64,000 nt of DNA. Source: WHTX01 sp038255145 (GTDB lineage: Bacteria > Actinomycetota > Acidimicrobiia > Acidimicrobiales > CAIXPF01). Position numbers and translations under genes: made by a program. Shown here piece by piece: positions 16,633-24,229 of the stretch. The stretch is taken from positions 13,288 through 77,287 of the forward strand of contig JBBSLP010000020.1 of NCBI GenBank assembly GCA_038255145.1. The letters are read 5' to 3'. The notes below the pieces were generated by a model. That model was not told the origin of the DNA. It saw only the letters and a list, made by a program, of their open reading frames with translations, and ran no database searches. Each line of letters opens with the position of its first letter. The first letter of the stretch is position 1.

Positions 16633-18036
16633 TCAGCCGACGCTGCCTTCCATCTGCAGCTCGATGAGGCGGCTCCACTCCACGGCGTACTCCATGGGCA
16701 GGGTGCGTGTCACCGGCTCGATGAAGCCGTTGACGATCAGACCCATGGCCTGCTCGGCCGAGAGGCCACGGCTCTGCAGGTAGAAGAGCTGCTCATCGGC
16801 CACCTTGGAGATGGTGGCCTCGTGGCCCACGACGGCGTCGCGGGGGCCGATCTCCATGTAGGGGTAGGTGTCGGAGATGGACTGCTCGTCGAGGATGAGG
16901 GCGTCGCACTGCACGTGGCTCTTGCAGCCGTAGGCGCCGTCCTCGATGCGCACGAGGCCGCGGTACGACGTGCGGCCGCCGTCCTTGGAGATGGACTTCG
17001 ACACGATCTTCGAGGTCGTCTCGGGGGCGGCATGGGTCATCTTGGCCCCGGCGTCCTGGTGCTGGCCGGCACCGGCGTAGGCCACCGAGAGCACCTCGCC
17101 CGAAGCCTTGGGTCCCACCATGACCACGGCCGGGTACTTCATGGTCAACCGGGAACCGATGTTGCCGTCGATCCACTCCATGTGGCCCTCGGCTTCGACC
17201 CGGGCCCGCTTGGTGACCAGGTTGAAGACGTTGTTGGACCAGTTCTGGATGGTGGTGTAGGTCACCCGGGCGCTGGGCTTGACCACGATCTCGACCACGG
17301 CCGAGTGCAGGGAGTCGCTGGTGTACACGGGGGCCGAGCAGCCCTCGATGTAGTGCACCTTGGAGCCTTCGTCGGCGATGATCAGCGTCCGCTCGAACTG
17401 GCCCATGTTCTCGGCGTTGATGCGGAAGTAGGCCTGCAGGGGCATCTCGACCTCGACGCCCGGGGGGACGTAGATGAACGAGCCACCCGACCAGACGGCC
17501 GAGTTGAGGGCGGAGAACTTGTTGTCGTTGGCGGGGATGATCTTCCCGAAGTACTTCTTGACCAGCTCGGGGTGCTCACGCACCGCCGTGTCCATGTCGG
17601 TGAAGATGACGCCCTGCTCTTCGAGCTCGACCCGGTTGCGGTGGTACACCACCTCGGACTCGTACTGGGCGGTGACGCCAGCCAGGTACTTGCGCTCGGC
17701 TTCGGGGATGCCCAGCTTCTCGTAGGTGTTCTTCACCGACTCCGGGAGCTCGTCCCAGGCGTCGACCTGCTTCTCGGTCGGCTTGATGTAATAGAAGATG
17801 TCGTCGAAGAAGATCTCGGACATGTCCCCGCCCCAGTTGGGCATGGGACGCAGCTGGAAGTAGCGCAGCGCCCGCAGGCGGTAGTCACGGACCCAGTCCG
17901 GCTCGCCCTTCATCCACGACATCTCGTTCACGAGGGCCTCGTCGAGGCCGCGTCGCGGCTTGAAGACGTAGTTCTGTTCGTCGCTCCAGCCGAGCTTGTA
18001 GCGGCTGAGGTCAACGGCGAGCTGTGTGTCGGTCAT
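16633..18036 (-). CDS. sufB: Fe-S cluster assembly protein SufB
   Basis: A 467-residue SufB scaffold. Landmarks are VNEMSWMKGEPDWVRDYRL near the N-terminus, WSGGSFIYVPPGVEVEMPLQ, IEGCSAPVYTSDSLHSAVVE, and MTHAAPETTSKIVSKSIS followed by GGRTSYRGLV. The C-terminal HEATISKVADEQLFYLQSRG is the SufB/SufD match. It is first in the leftward unit; GGAG lies 11 bases before ATG 18036. The upstream operator-like block is at 18143-18161. Confidence 0.96.
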   Translation of the reverse strand: MTDTQLAVDLSRYKLGWSDEQNYVFKPRRGLDEALVNEMSWMKGEPDWVRDYRLRALRYFQLRPMPNWGGDMSEIFFDDIFYYIKPTEKQVDAWDELPESVKNTYEKLGIPEAERKYLAGVTAQYESEVVYHRNRVELEEQGVIFTDMDTAVREHPELVKKYFGKIIPANDNKFSALNSAVWSGGSFIYVPPGVEVEMPLQAYFRINAENMGQFERTLIIADEGSKVHYIEGCSAPVYTSDSLHSAVVEIVVKPSARVTYTTIQNWSNNVFNLVTKRARVEAEGHMEWIDGNIGSRLTMKYPAVVMVGPKASGEVLSVAYAGAGQHQDAGAKMTHAAPETTSKIVSKSISKDGGRTSYRGLVRIEDGAYGCKSHVQCDALILDEQSISDTYPYMEIGPRDAVVGHEATISKVADEQLFYLQSRGLSAEQAMGLIVNGFIEPVTRTLPMEYAVEWSRLIELQMEGSVG

Positions 18037-18142
18037 GCTGGTTCACGCTCCAGGTGGGGGACCGGGGCGGTACGGTCGCTGGCAAGGATCCTCGGGACGA
18101 GGCCGCCTGGCGGGACACGCCCGCCGGCCCGTCCGTCGAGCA

Positions 18143-18163
18143 ATTTCTCCTACGGCCATAGTA
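18143..18163 (-). promoter_or_regulatory. suf operator candidate and -10 hexamer (sufB unit)
   Basis: ATTTCTCCTACGGCCATAG (18143-18161) matches 15 of 19 bases of the block upstream of the sufCSU unit. Its core CTACGG/CCATAG is a near-palindrome. On the minus strand TACTAT (18163-18158) overlaps it and would serve as the sufB -10 element. Confidence 0.5.
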
Positions 18164-18219
18164 ACAATGCCGATGCCCCATGTCATCCCGGACGGTGACG
18201 AAGCAGGTCGGAAGTTCAG

Positions 18220-18693
18220 ATGACCCCGGACCACGATACGTCCAGCTCTCAGATCCAGCCCGTGGCCACGGTGCCGGCCTACCGCCCCGGTCCCCGGACG
18301 CGTCCGTGGTTGGGCCCGCTGGGTGTGGGACTGGCCGCGCTGGGTGCATGCGGCGCCCTGGCCCTGTCGCACCGGGCTCTCGAGCTGGTGCCCGATTGCC
18401 CGTTCCGGGCCGTGACCGGCCTGGATTGCCCCCTGTGCGGTGGCACCCGCGCTGTGCGGGCCCTGGCCGGTGGCGACGTCTTGGGCGCCGCGGGCCACAA
18501 CCTCGTCGTGGTGGCCATCCTTCCCCTCCTGGCCTACGCCTACCTGCGCTGGGCCGGGGCGGGCGTGAGCCTCTCGCTTCCCCGCCTGCGCCTGCCACCG
18601 TGGTTCCCCCGGGTGGTCGTGGCCGTCGTCGTGGCCTTCGCCGTGGCCCGCAACCTGCCCGTCCCCGGCCTGTCCTGGCTGGCCTCGGGCTGA
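18220..18693 (+). CDS. DUF2752 membrane protein
   Basis: A 157-residue membrane protein. The diagnostic DUF2752 motif is CPFRAVTGLDCPLCGGTRAVRAL, with paired cysteines beside a membrane segment. Hydrophobic stretches are GPLGVGLAALGACGALAL, NLVVVAILPLLAYAYL and VVVAVVVAFAVARNLPVP. No function is established for the family. It is divergent from sufB and ends 10 bp before the next convergent gene. Confidence 0.85.
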   Translation: MTPDHDTSSSQIQPVATVPAYRPGPRTRPWLGPLGVGLAALGACGALALSHRALELVPDCPFRAVTGLDCPLCGGTRAVRALAGGDVLGAAGHNLVVVAILPLLAYAYLRWAGAGVSLSLPRLRLPPWFPRVVVAVVVAFAVARNLPVPGLSWLASG

Positions 18694-18703
18694 CGCGGCG
18701 TCG

Positions 18704-19219
18704 CTAGAGGGCCCGGAGGCCGGCCTTGTAGCGGTGGACCCGCTCGACGTAGCGCTGGGCCGAGTCGGCGATGTCGGCGCGGTCGGCCCGGCCCTCCTTG
18801 ATCACCGCGGGCACGCCGACGGCCTGGGCGCCTCCGGGCACGACCTTGCCCGGGGGGACGAGGGCACCGGCCCCCACCAGGGACCACGAGGACACGATGG
18901 CCCGGCGCAGCACGACGGAGGCCGAGCCAACCAGGCAGTTGTCCTCGATGATGCACCCCTCGAGGTGGGCCAGGTGGCCGATCACGCAGTCCGAGCCGAT
19001 GCGGGTGGGGTGGGGCTCCCAGGTGTGGATGATGGCGCCATCCTGGATCGACGTCCGCTCCCCCACCGTGATGGGTCCGTCGTCCCCCCGCAGCACGGCG
19101 CCCGGCCACACCGAGCTCAGGGCACCGATCTCGACGTCGCCGATGATGGTGGCCTCGGGGTGCACGAAGGCATCGGGGTGGATGCGGGGGACCAGCTCAC
19201 CGAGGGCGTAGACAGCCAT
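18704..19219 (-). CDS. gamma-carbonic anhydrase family protein
   Basis: A 171-residue left-handed beta-helix protein with hexapeptide repeats (PEATIIGDVEIGALSSVWPGAVLRGD). Candidate zinc histidines are in AIIHTWEPHP and VIGHLAHLEGC, positions used by gamma-carbonic anhydrases. Catalytic activity is not certain, because many relatives are acetyltransferase-like or inactive. TAGGTT (19227-19232, minus strand) precedes ATG 19219 by 7 bases. The longer open frame upstream is a shadow. Confidence 0.87.
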   Translation of the reverse strand: MAVYALGELVPRIHPDAFVHPEATIIGDVEIGALSSVWPGAVLRGDDGPITVGERTSIQDGAIIHTWEPHPTRIGSDCVIGHLAHLEGCIIEDNCLVGSASVVLRRAIVSSWSLVGAGALVPPGKVVPGGAQAVGVPAVIKEGRADRADIADSAQRYVERVHRYKAGLRAL

Positions 19220-19291
19220 GGGGCCGAACCTAGCTGAGCACGCCGAGGCCCGGCGCCGGGTCGCCCCCCGGGCGCGGTCAGGATGGGGGGC

Positions 19292-19459
19292 ATGGGCCTC
19301 TCGGCGGTGAACCCCAAGATCTGGCTGGTCATCCTGGCCGTGTTCGTGCTGGCCTTCGCCTGGCGGCGGCTGCGGGTGCGGTGGTCCCGACAGCGCACAG
19401 GGCTGGCCGCGCTCGTCGCTCAGATGCTCAGGGCGCGAAGCGGCCGTAACCGCCCTTGA
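19292..19459 (+). CDS. small single-span membrane protein, 55 aa (tentative)
   Basis: An ATG ORF of 55 codons. One hydrophobic segment, IWLVILAVFVLAFAW, is followed by a strongly basic stretch (RRLRVRWSRQR), typical of small inner-membrane proteins. A G-run (GGGGGG, 19285-19290) precedes the start. The last 32 bp overlap the 3' end of the opposite-strand flavin reductase gene. Function unknown. Confidence 0.45.
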   Translation: MGLSAVNPKIWLVILAVFVLAFAWRRLRVRWSRQRTGLAALVAQMLRARSGRNRP

Positions 19460-19934
19460 AGAACAGCAGGGGGCCGTTGCCCTCGTCCTCGGACACGTCG
19501 AGCTCGAGCACCCGACCGATGACGATCCAGTGGTCACCGGCCTCGTGCACGACGTCGACCTCGCAGTCGAGCCAGGCCACGCAACCGGCGATCATGGGCG
19601 AGCCCGTCACCGGGGACGGCTGCCAGGGGATCTCGGCGAACTTGTCCTCGGCCTTGGAGGCGAACGTGCCCGAGACGTGCTCCTGGTGGTCACCGACCAC
19701 GTTGGCGCAGAACTTGCCCGCCTTCTCGATGACCGGCCACGAACGCGACTTGCGGTCGGGCAGGAAGGCCACCAGGGGTGGGTCCAGGGACACCGAGGTG
19801 AAGGTGCCCACGGCCAAGCCGACGGGTCGGCCCTCGTCCATGGCCGTCACGATCGTGACGCCCGTGGGATACCGGCCCAGGACCTTGCGGAAGTGCGCCG
19901 GGTCGTGGGCAGGAGGTCGGGGTTCGTTCGCCAC
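19428..19934 (-). CDS. flavin reductase-like FMN-binding protein
   Basis: A 168-residue split-barrel flavin reductase. Landmarks are FRKVLGRYPTGVTIVTA, AVGTFTSVSLDPPLVAFLPDRKSRSW, FCANVVGDHQ, and the late block GDHWIVIGRVLELDV. Such proteins supply reduced FMN/FAD to a monooxygenase or act on small aromatics. A partner cannot be named. TACAGT (19943-19948, minus strand) is 8 bases before GTG 19934, so the transcript is probably leaderless. Confidence 0.87.
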   Translation of the reverse strand: MANEPRPPAHDPAHFRKVLGRYPTGVTIVTAMDEGRPVGLAVGTFTSVSLDPPLVAFLPDRKSRSWPVIEKAGKFCANVVGDHQEHVSGTFASKAEDKFAEIPWQPSPVTGSPMIAGCVAWLDCEVDVVHEAGDHWIVIGRVLELDVSEDEGNGPLLFFKGGYGRFAP

Positions 19935-19995
19935 GGGACGGGACTGTAGTCGCGCCTCCGACCCGGCCGACGGGCCTGGCGGGACCCCGGCGACA

Positions 19996-20856
19996 TCAGG
20001 CGGGAGCGGCCACCTTCAACGGCGACAGCGCCACGGTCAGACCCTCGTGCGCGGCCAGCACCTCGAGGGGGCGGCACCCCCGGTGGGCCCGGGCGTCGGC
20101 GGTCAGGCGGTCGACGGTGGCGTCGTCGTGGTTGGGGTCGTGGTGGTAGAGGGCCAACATGCCCGCCCCCGCCTGCAGGGCCACATCGACCGCGTACTCC
20201 ACCGTCGAGTGGCCCCAGTCGCGCTTGGCACTGAACTCGTCCCGGGTGAACTGGGCGTCGTGGATCAGCAGGTCGACCCCGTCGGCCAGGGCCAGCACCG
20301 ACTCGGCCACCTCACGACCGCCGTCGAGGGGCTGCTGGTGGTCGGGCACGAAGGCCAGCGACCGCCCCCGCCAGTCGAGCCGGAAGCCCACGGTGGGTCC
20401 GTTGTGGGGCACAGGGGCCACGGTGACCTGGACCTCGCCCACGGTGAATTGGCCGGTGTCGCGGGCGTGGAAGCTGATCTCGCCCCGCAGGTCGGACAGG
20501 CGCACCGGGAAGTACGGCGGCCGCATGCTCTGGTCGAACGCCTCTTCGAGGGTCAGCCCGCAGCCCGGGTGGGGGGCGTAGATGTCGAGGTGGCTGCCCG
20601 GCCGCAGGACGGGAGCGAAGAAGGGCAGTCCCTGGACGTGGTCCCAGTGCAGGTGGGTCACGAGGGCCACGGCCCGCAGGGGCTGGGTGGGTGGCAGCGT
20701 CTCGCCGTAGAAGCGGACGCCGGTGCCCAGGTCGAGCAGGATGGGCGGCGAGCCCGGTGCCTCGACGACCACCGAAGAGGTGTTGCCTCCGTAGCGGGCG
20801 TTCGACCCGCAAGAGCACGGCGTCGAGCCCCGTACGCCGTAGAACGAAACGTTCAC
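19996..20856 (-). CDS. MBL-fold metallohydrolase (PhnP-like)
   Basis: A 286-residue MBL hydrolase of the phosphodiesterase-like branch. It starts VNVSFYGVRGSTPCSCGSN. The metal motif is THLHWDHVQG, and later ligands are in LLIHDAQFT, GHSTVEYAVD and LYHHDPNHDD. The substrate is unknown. GTG 20856 overlaps the stop of an eight-codon upstream ORF (GTGA), so start and leader are coupled. ATG 20898 is an alternative that would add 14 residues. Confidence 0.82.
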   Translation of the reverse strand: MNVSFYGVRGSTPCSCGSNARYGGNTSSVVVEAPGSPPILLDLGTGVRFYGETLPPTQPLRAVALVTHLHWDHVQGLPFFAPVLRPGSHLDIYAPHPGCGLTLEEAFDQSMRPPYFPVRLSDLRGEISFHARDTGQFTVGEVQVTVAPVPHNGPTVGFRLDWRGRSLAFVPDHQQPLDGGREVAESVLALADGVDLLIHDAQFTRDEFSAKRDWGHSTVEYAVDVALQAGAGMLALYHHDPNHDDATVDRLTADARAHRGCRPLEVLAAHEGLTVALSPLKVAAPA

Positions 20857-20876
20857 GCGAGACCCCCCGAGGTCAT
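20853..20876 (-). CDS. leader micro-ORF MTSGGLA (tentative)
   Basis: ATG 20876 opens a seven-residue ORF, MTSGGLA, whose TGA overlaps the GTG start of the metallohydrolase. TACTGT (20884-20889, minus strand) is 7 bases upstream, the same leaderless pattern as elsewhere. It could allow a leaderless mRNA to deliver ribosomes to the main gene. Confidence 0.3.
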   Translation of the reverse strand: MTSGGLA

Positions 20877-20961
20877 GGACGGGACAGTACCCGTTCATTC
20901 CCTACCGCACAGCGCGTGTGACTGGGATCACCGGATCTGAGGGGCAAGGTAGTGTCCAGGC

Positions 20962-22425
20962 GTGCCCACGTCGATGGTCAGCGAACGACCGAAGCTGCCT
21001 GACGGCATCATCGCCGTCGTCAAGGCCGACTGCCCCACCTGTGTGCTGGTGGCGCCGGTGCTGGGGGAGCTCGTCGAGCGGGGGGTGGCACTGACCGTCT
21101 ACACCCAGGACGACCCCGCCTTCCCCACCACCGTGCTCGACCCCCGCCACGACGCCGACCTGGCCGTGTCCTGGCACTACGACATCGACGCCGTGCCCAC
21201 GCTGCTGCGCATCGAGGGTGGGGTCGAGGTCGAGCGCACCGAGGGTTGGCTGCGTCCCCTGTGGGAGCGCTTCACCGGTGTGCACGGCCTGGGCGAGGGG
21301 CTGCCCGAGCACCGTCCCGGGTGCGGGTCCCTCAGCGTGGACCCCGACCGGGCCGACGAGCTGCGCATCCGCTTCGAGGGCGGCATCCTCCACTCGCGCC
21401 GACTGCAGTTGGCTGCGCTGGAGGACGAGATGGAGCTGGCCTTCGAGCGGGGCTGGAGCGACGGCCTGCCCGTGGTGCCCCCGACCGAGGCCCGGGTCCT
21501 GCGCATGCTCGAAGGCACCACCCGGGACCCCCAGGAGATCGTGGCCATCGTGCCCCCCGACCTGGTGCCGGTCACGGTGGAGAAGGTGGCCATCAACGCC
21601 GTGCTCGCCGGGTGCAAGCCCGAGTACCTGCCCGTGGTGCTGGCTGCGGTCGAGGCGGCGTGCACCGACGAGTTCAACATCCACGGCCTCCTGTGCACCA
21701 CCTACTTCTCCGGGCCCGTGGTCATCGTGAACGGGCCCATCACCAAGCGCATCGGCATGAACAGCGGGGTGAACTGCCTGGGCCAGGGCAACCGGGCCAA
21801 CTCCACCATCGGGCGGGCCCTGCAGCTGGTGGTGCGCAACATCGGGGGCGGTGAGCCCGGCGGCATCGACCGGGCCGCCCTGGGCAGCCCGGGCAAGCTG
21901 GGCTGGTGCTTCGCCGAGGACGAGGACGGTTCGCCGTGGGAGTCCCTGGCCACCGAGCGCGGCTTCGCCCCGGGGACGTCGACGGTCAGCCTGTTCCCCG
22001 GCCACGGCCCCAGCTCGGTCGTCGACCAGATCTCGCGGCGACCCGAATCCCTGGTGCGCACGTTCGCCGCCAAGTTGCGGGCGGTGAACAACACCAAGCT
22101 CGTCGGGGGCATGGGCGTGGTCATGGTCATCACCCCCGAGCACGCCCGGGTGTTCAGCGACGCCGGCTGGGACAAGTCCCGGCTGCGGGACGAGCTGCTC
22201 GGGCTGTTGCAGATCGACGGGGCCGAGCTGGTGCGGGGGGCGGGCGGCATCGACGAGGGCGTCCCCGCCGAGATCGCCCTGGGCCGCACCCTGCCCAAGT
22301 TCCGGGCCGAGGACCTGACCTTCGTGCACGCCGGCGGGCGGGCGGGCATGTTCTCGGCCATCATCGAGGGATGGGTGTCGGGCAAGACCGGTAGCCAGCT
22401 CACCACGTGGGAGGTGCGGACATGA
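20962..22425 (+). CDS. thioredoxin-fold protein with large C-terminal domain, partner of the UGSC selenoprotein
   Basis: A 487-residue two-part protein. Residues about 15-110 form a thioredoxin-like domain with redox motif CPTC (C24, C27) and the cis-Pro region DAVPTLLRIEGG. From about 165 a long domain follows (GWSDGLPVVPPTEARVLRML, VVIVNGPITKRIGMNSG, ATERGFAPGTSTVSLFPGHGP); I do not recognise a catalytic family for it. TAGTGT (20950-20955) is 6 bases before the GTG. The stop overlaps the next start as ATGA, so the two proteins are made together. The selenocysteine protein is its probable redox partner (inference). Confidence 0.75.
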   Translation: MPTSMVSERPKLPDGIIAVVKADCPTCVLVAPVLGELVERGVALTVYTQDDPAFPTTVLDPRHDADLAVSWHYDIDAVPTLLRIEGGVEVERTEGWLRPLWERFTGVHGLGEGLPEHRPGCGSLSVDPDRADELRIRFEGGILHSRRLQLAALEDEMELAFERGWSDGLPVVPPTEARVLRMLEGTTRDPQEIVAIVPPDLVPVTVEKVAINAVLAGCKPEYLPVVLAAVEAACTDEFNIHGLLCTTYFSGPVVIVNGPITKRIGMNSGVNCLGQGNRANSTIGRALQLVVRNIGGGEPGGIDRAALGSPGKLGWCFAEDEDGSPWESLATERGFAPGTSTVSLFPGHGPSSVVDQISRRPESLVRTFAAKLRAVNNTKLVGGMGVVMVITPEHARVFSDAGWDKSRLRDELLGLLQIDGAELVRGAGGIDEGVPAEIALGRTLPKFRAEDLTFVHAGGRAGMFSAIIEGWVSGKTGSQLTTWEVRT

Positions 22426-22991
22426 CAGCGACGTCCAGCGTTGCGACATCGGAGCCCCAGGCCACGACGGCCCGGGTCCTCCTCGACCCGACCGGCGAGC
22501 GACGGGCCGCGGTCCGCGAGCGGGTGGCCCGGCCCGGCACCATCGACGGGGCGGTGATCGGCCTGCTCGACATCAGCAAGCCCCGGGGACGCCAGTTCCT
22601 CGACCGCCTCGAGGAGCTGCTGGTGGCCGAGGGGGCGTCGGTGCGGCGCTACGCCAAGCCCACCTTCACCAAGCCCGCTCCCGCCGACCTGCGCTACCAG
22701 ATCTCCCAGGAGTGCACGCTCGTCATCGAAGCCCTCGCTGATTGAGGCAGTTGCACGTCGTGCAGTGTGCACGACATCACCGACCTCGAGGCTCGAGGAC
22801 TGCCGGGTGTGTTCCTGGCCAGCACGGAGTTCGTGGCTGCGGCCATCGCCCAATCCACCGCCCTGGGCTTCGACCCGGCGCGGGTCTTCGTCCCCCACCC
22901 CATCCAGGACCGCACCGATGACGAGATGCGGGCCCTGGCCGACGGTGCCTTCCCGGAGATCCTGAGCCACATCCGCGCCACCGGCACCTGA
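22422..22991 (+). CDS. UGSC-family selenoprotein (in-frame TGA read as selenocysteine)
   Basis: One 189-residue protein, usually mis-split at the TGA at 22743-22745. That TGA is codon 108 and the same frame continues for 81 more codons. The junction reads ALAD-U-GSC-TSCSVHD, the eponymous Sec-Gly-Ser-Cys motif of UGSC selenoproteins (Sec108, Cys111, with Cys114 nearby). Both sides are typical of the family: LLDISKPRGRQFLDRLEELL and KPTFTKPAPADLR before, FVPHPIQDRTDDEMRALAD after. A SECIS-like hairpin starts 11 bases after the TGA. ATG 22422 overlaps the upstream stop (ATGA). The selenocysteine machinery (selA, selB, selC) is not in the window. The reaction is unknown; a thiol/selenol redox role is likely. 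Confidence 0.88.
22746..22775 (+). promoter_or_regulatory. bacterial SECIS-like element
   Basis: After the TGA come 11 bases and then a perfect 7-bp stem, GTCGTGC (22757-22763) and GCACGAC (22769-22775), with the loop AGTGT. The 11-base gap equals that in E. coli fdhF, and a G-U pair in the apical loop is expected for SelB binding. Confidence 0.7.
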
Positions 22992-23012
22992 GCTGGTGGC
23001 CTCCCGGGCGTT

Positions 23013-23048
23013 GGTGTCGACCCTGGCCATCACGGCCCGGTCGACACC
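23013..23048 (+). terminator. hairpin after the selenoprotein gene
   Basis: GGTGTCGACC (23013-23022) and GGTCGACACC (23039-23048) form a perfect 10-bp stem with a 16-base loop, 21 bases past the stop codon at 22991. No U-tract. Confidence 0.5.
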
Positions 23049-23153
23049 TGACCCGGGGATCGGGCTCGATGACGAGGGGGTCGTCCAGGGCGGCTGGAGC
23101 TGGACTGTCGTACCCGTCAGGGATCATGGGGTCATGGCGAGGCGGAGCGACAG

Positions 23154-24031
23154 GTGGCGGCCGTGGCGCGCCGCCAACATGGGTTGGTCACGAGAGACCA
23201 AGCCGTGACGGCAGGGATGTCGGTCAGCCTGGTACCGGGCCCTGGATCGGGGTCGCTTCGAGCTCGTGCACTCCGGGGTGGCCCGGGCCGCCGGCGCCCC
23301 CATCAATGATGGGCAGCGCATCCTCGGCTCGGTGTTGGCCTGCGGCGGCGGCACGGTGGCATCCCATTCGGCCGCAGCGCGGGTCTGGGGTCTGCAGCTC
23401 CCCCGCTGGCGCCTGGAGGTCATCTCGGCGCAGCGGGACAGCCGACGTGCTCCAGCCGGGGTGCTCGTCCATCGGCCCAGTGACCGGGTCGACCTGTGGC
23501 CGGCCCGCCGGGGCGGCATCCCGGTCACGAACCCACTCCGGCTGCTCGTCGACCTAGGGGCTGTCGTACCGCTCGGCTCACTCGAAGCTGCGCTCGACCA
23601 GTTCGTCGTGGCCGGGACGGTGGACGTCGCCGCCGTGCGGACCACCCTCGACCGTCACGCCGGGCGCGGGCGGGCCGTCGCGCACCATCCTCGATCGATG
23701 GTGCCTCGCTGATCAGCGTCCCGATTCGGTGGCCGAATCGGCAATGGCCCGCCTGCTCGACGCTGCGGGGGTCCCCACCCCTGCCTGCCACCTCCCGATC
23801 GGCCCCTACGAGGTCGACTTCGCCTGGCCCGAAGCGCTCGTTGCTCTCGAGGTGGATGGTTGGGCGGTCCACGGCCGACGGGAGGCCTTCGAGGCAGATC
23901 GGCGACGGGACCTGCACCTACAGGCCCTGGGCTGGCGAGTTCTCCATGTCAGCGCCGCAGCTGCGCTCCGTGGCTCGTTGGTGACGGCGCGCCACGTGGC
24001 CGAGGTGCTCATGGTCATCCAGGCGGCCTGA
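23154..24031 (+). pseudogene. DUF559-domain protein broken by two frameshifts
   Basis: Three reading frames together give one familiar protein. Frame 1 (from GTG 23154) encodes VARRQHGLVTRDQAVTAGM. After a shift near 23220, another frame gives RSAWYRALDRGRFELVHSGV, then SHSAAARVWGLQLP. After a second shift near 23685, the third frame gives MARLLDAAGVPTPACHLPIGPYEVDFAWPE (in pieces), DGWAVHGRREAFEADRRRDL and LGWRVLHVSA, the DUF559 endonuclease-like fold. Related proteins combine an AbiEi-like N-terminus with DUF559. Either the gene is dead or the assembly has two indels. Confidence 0.7.
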
Positions 24032-24036
24032 CTCCG

Positions 24037-24181
24037 TTCTCGGGTAGATGCATCGTTCTCGGGCAGATGCGTCCCACCTTCGGGACAGGATTGCCCGAGA
24101 AGCTGGATCGCCGTCCCTTCCGGCCCGGCGGGTGGTTCTCGGGTGATTGCGTCCCAGAATCGGGACGGGATTGCCCGAGAA
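24037..24181. repeat. palindromic 46-bp intergenic repeats (REP-like)
   Basis: Two 46-bp copies at 24056-24101 and 24136-24181, and a truncated head at 24037-24055. Each begins TTCTCGGG and ends ATTGCCCGAGAA, so the ends are inverted repeats (10-bp perfect arms in the first copy). An inner inverted pair GTCCC/GGGAC lies between. Copies are separated by 34 bp. No transposase gene is seen. Confidence 0.75.
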
Positions 24182-24229
24182 CCGCCAGCTCCGGTGCGCC
24201 TTCCGGCTGGACACCGTCGGACAGCTGGG

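Noticed and set aside
22767..22991. Separate 74-codon gene after the selenoprotein TGA
   Set aside because: Same frame and family as the upstream half; the USG-like junction U-G-S-C shows it is the C-terminal half of one protein.
23722..23740. CGATTCG and CGAATCG pair
   Set aside because: Spacing is 5, orientation is reversed relative to the four motif sites, and it lies in the DUF559 coding sequence.
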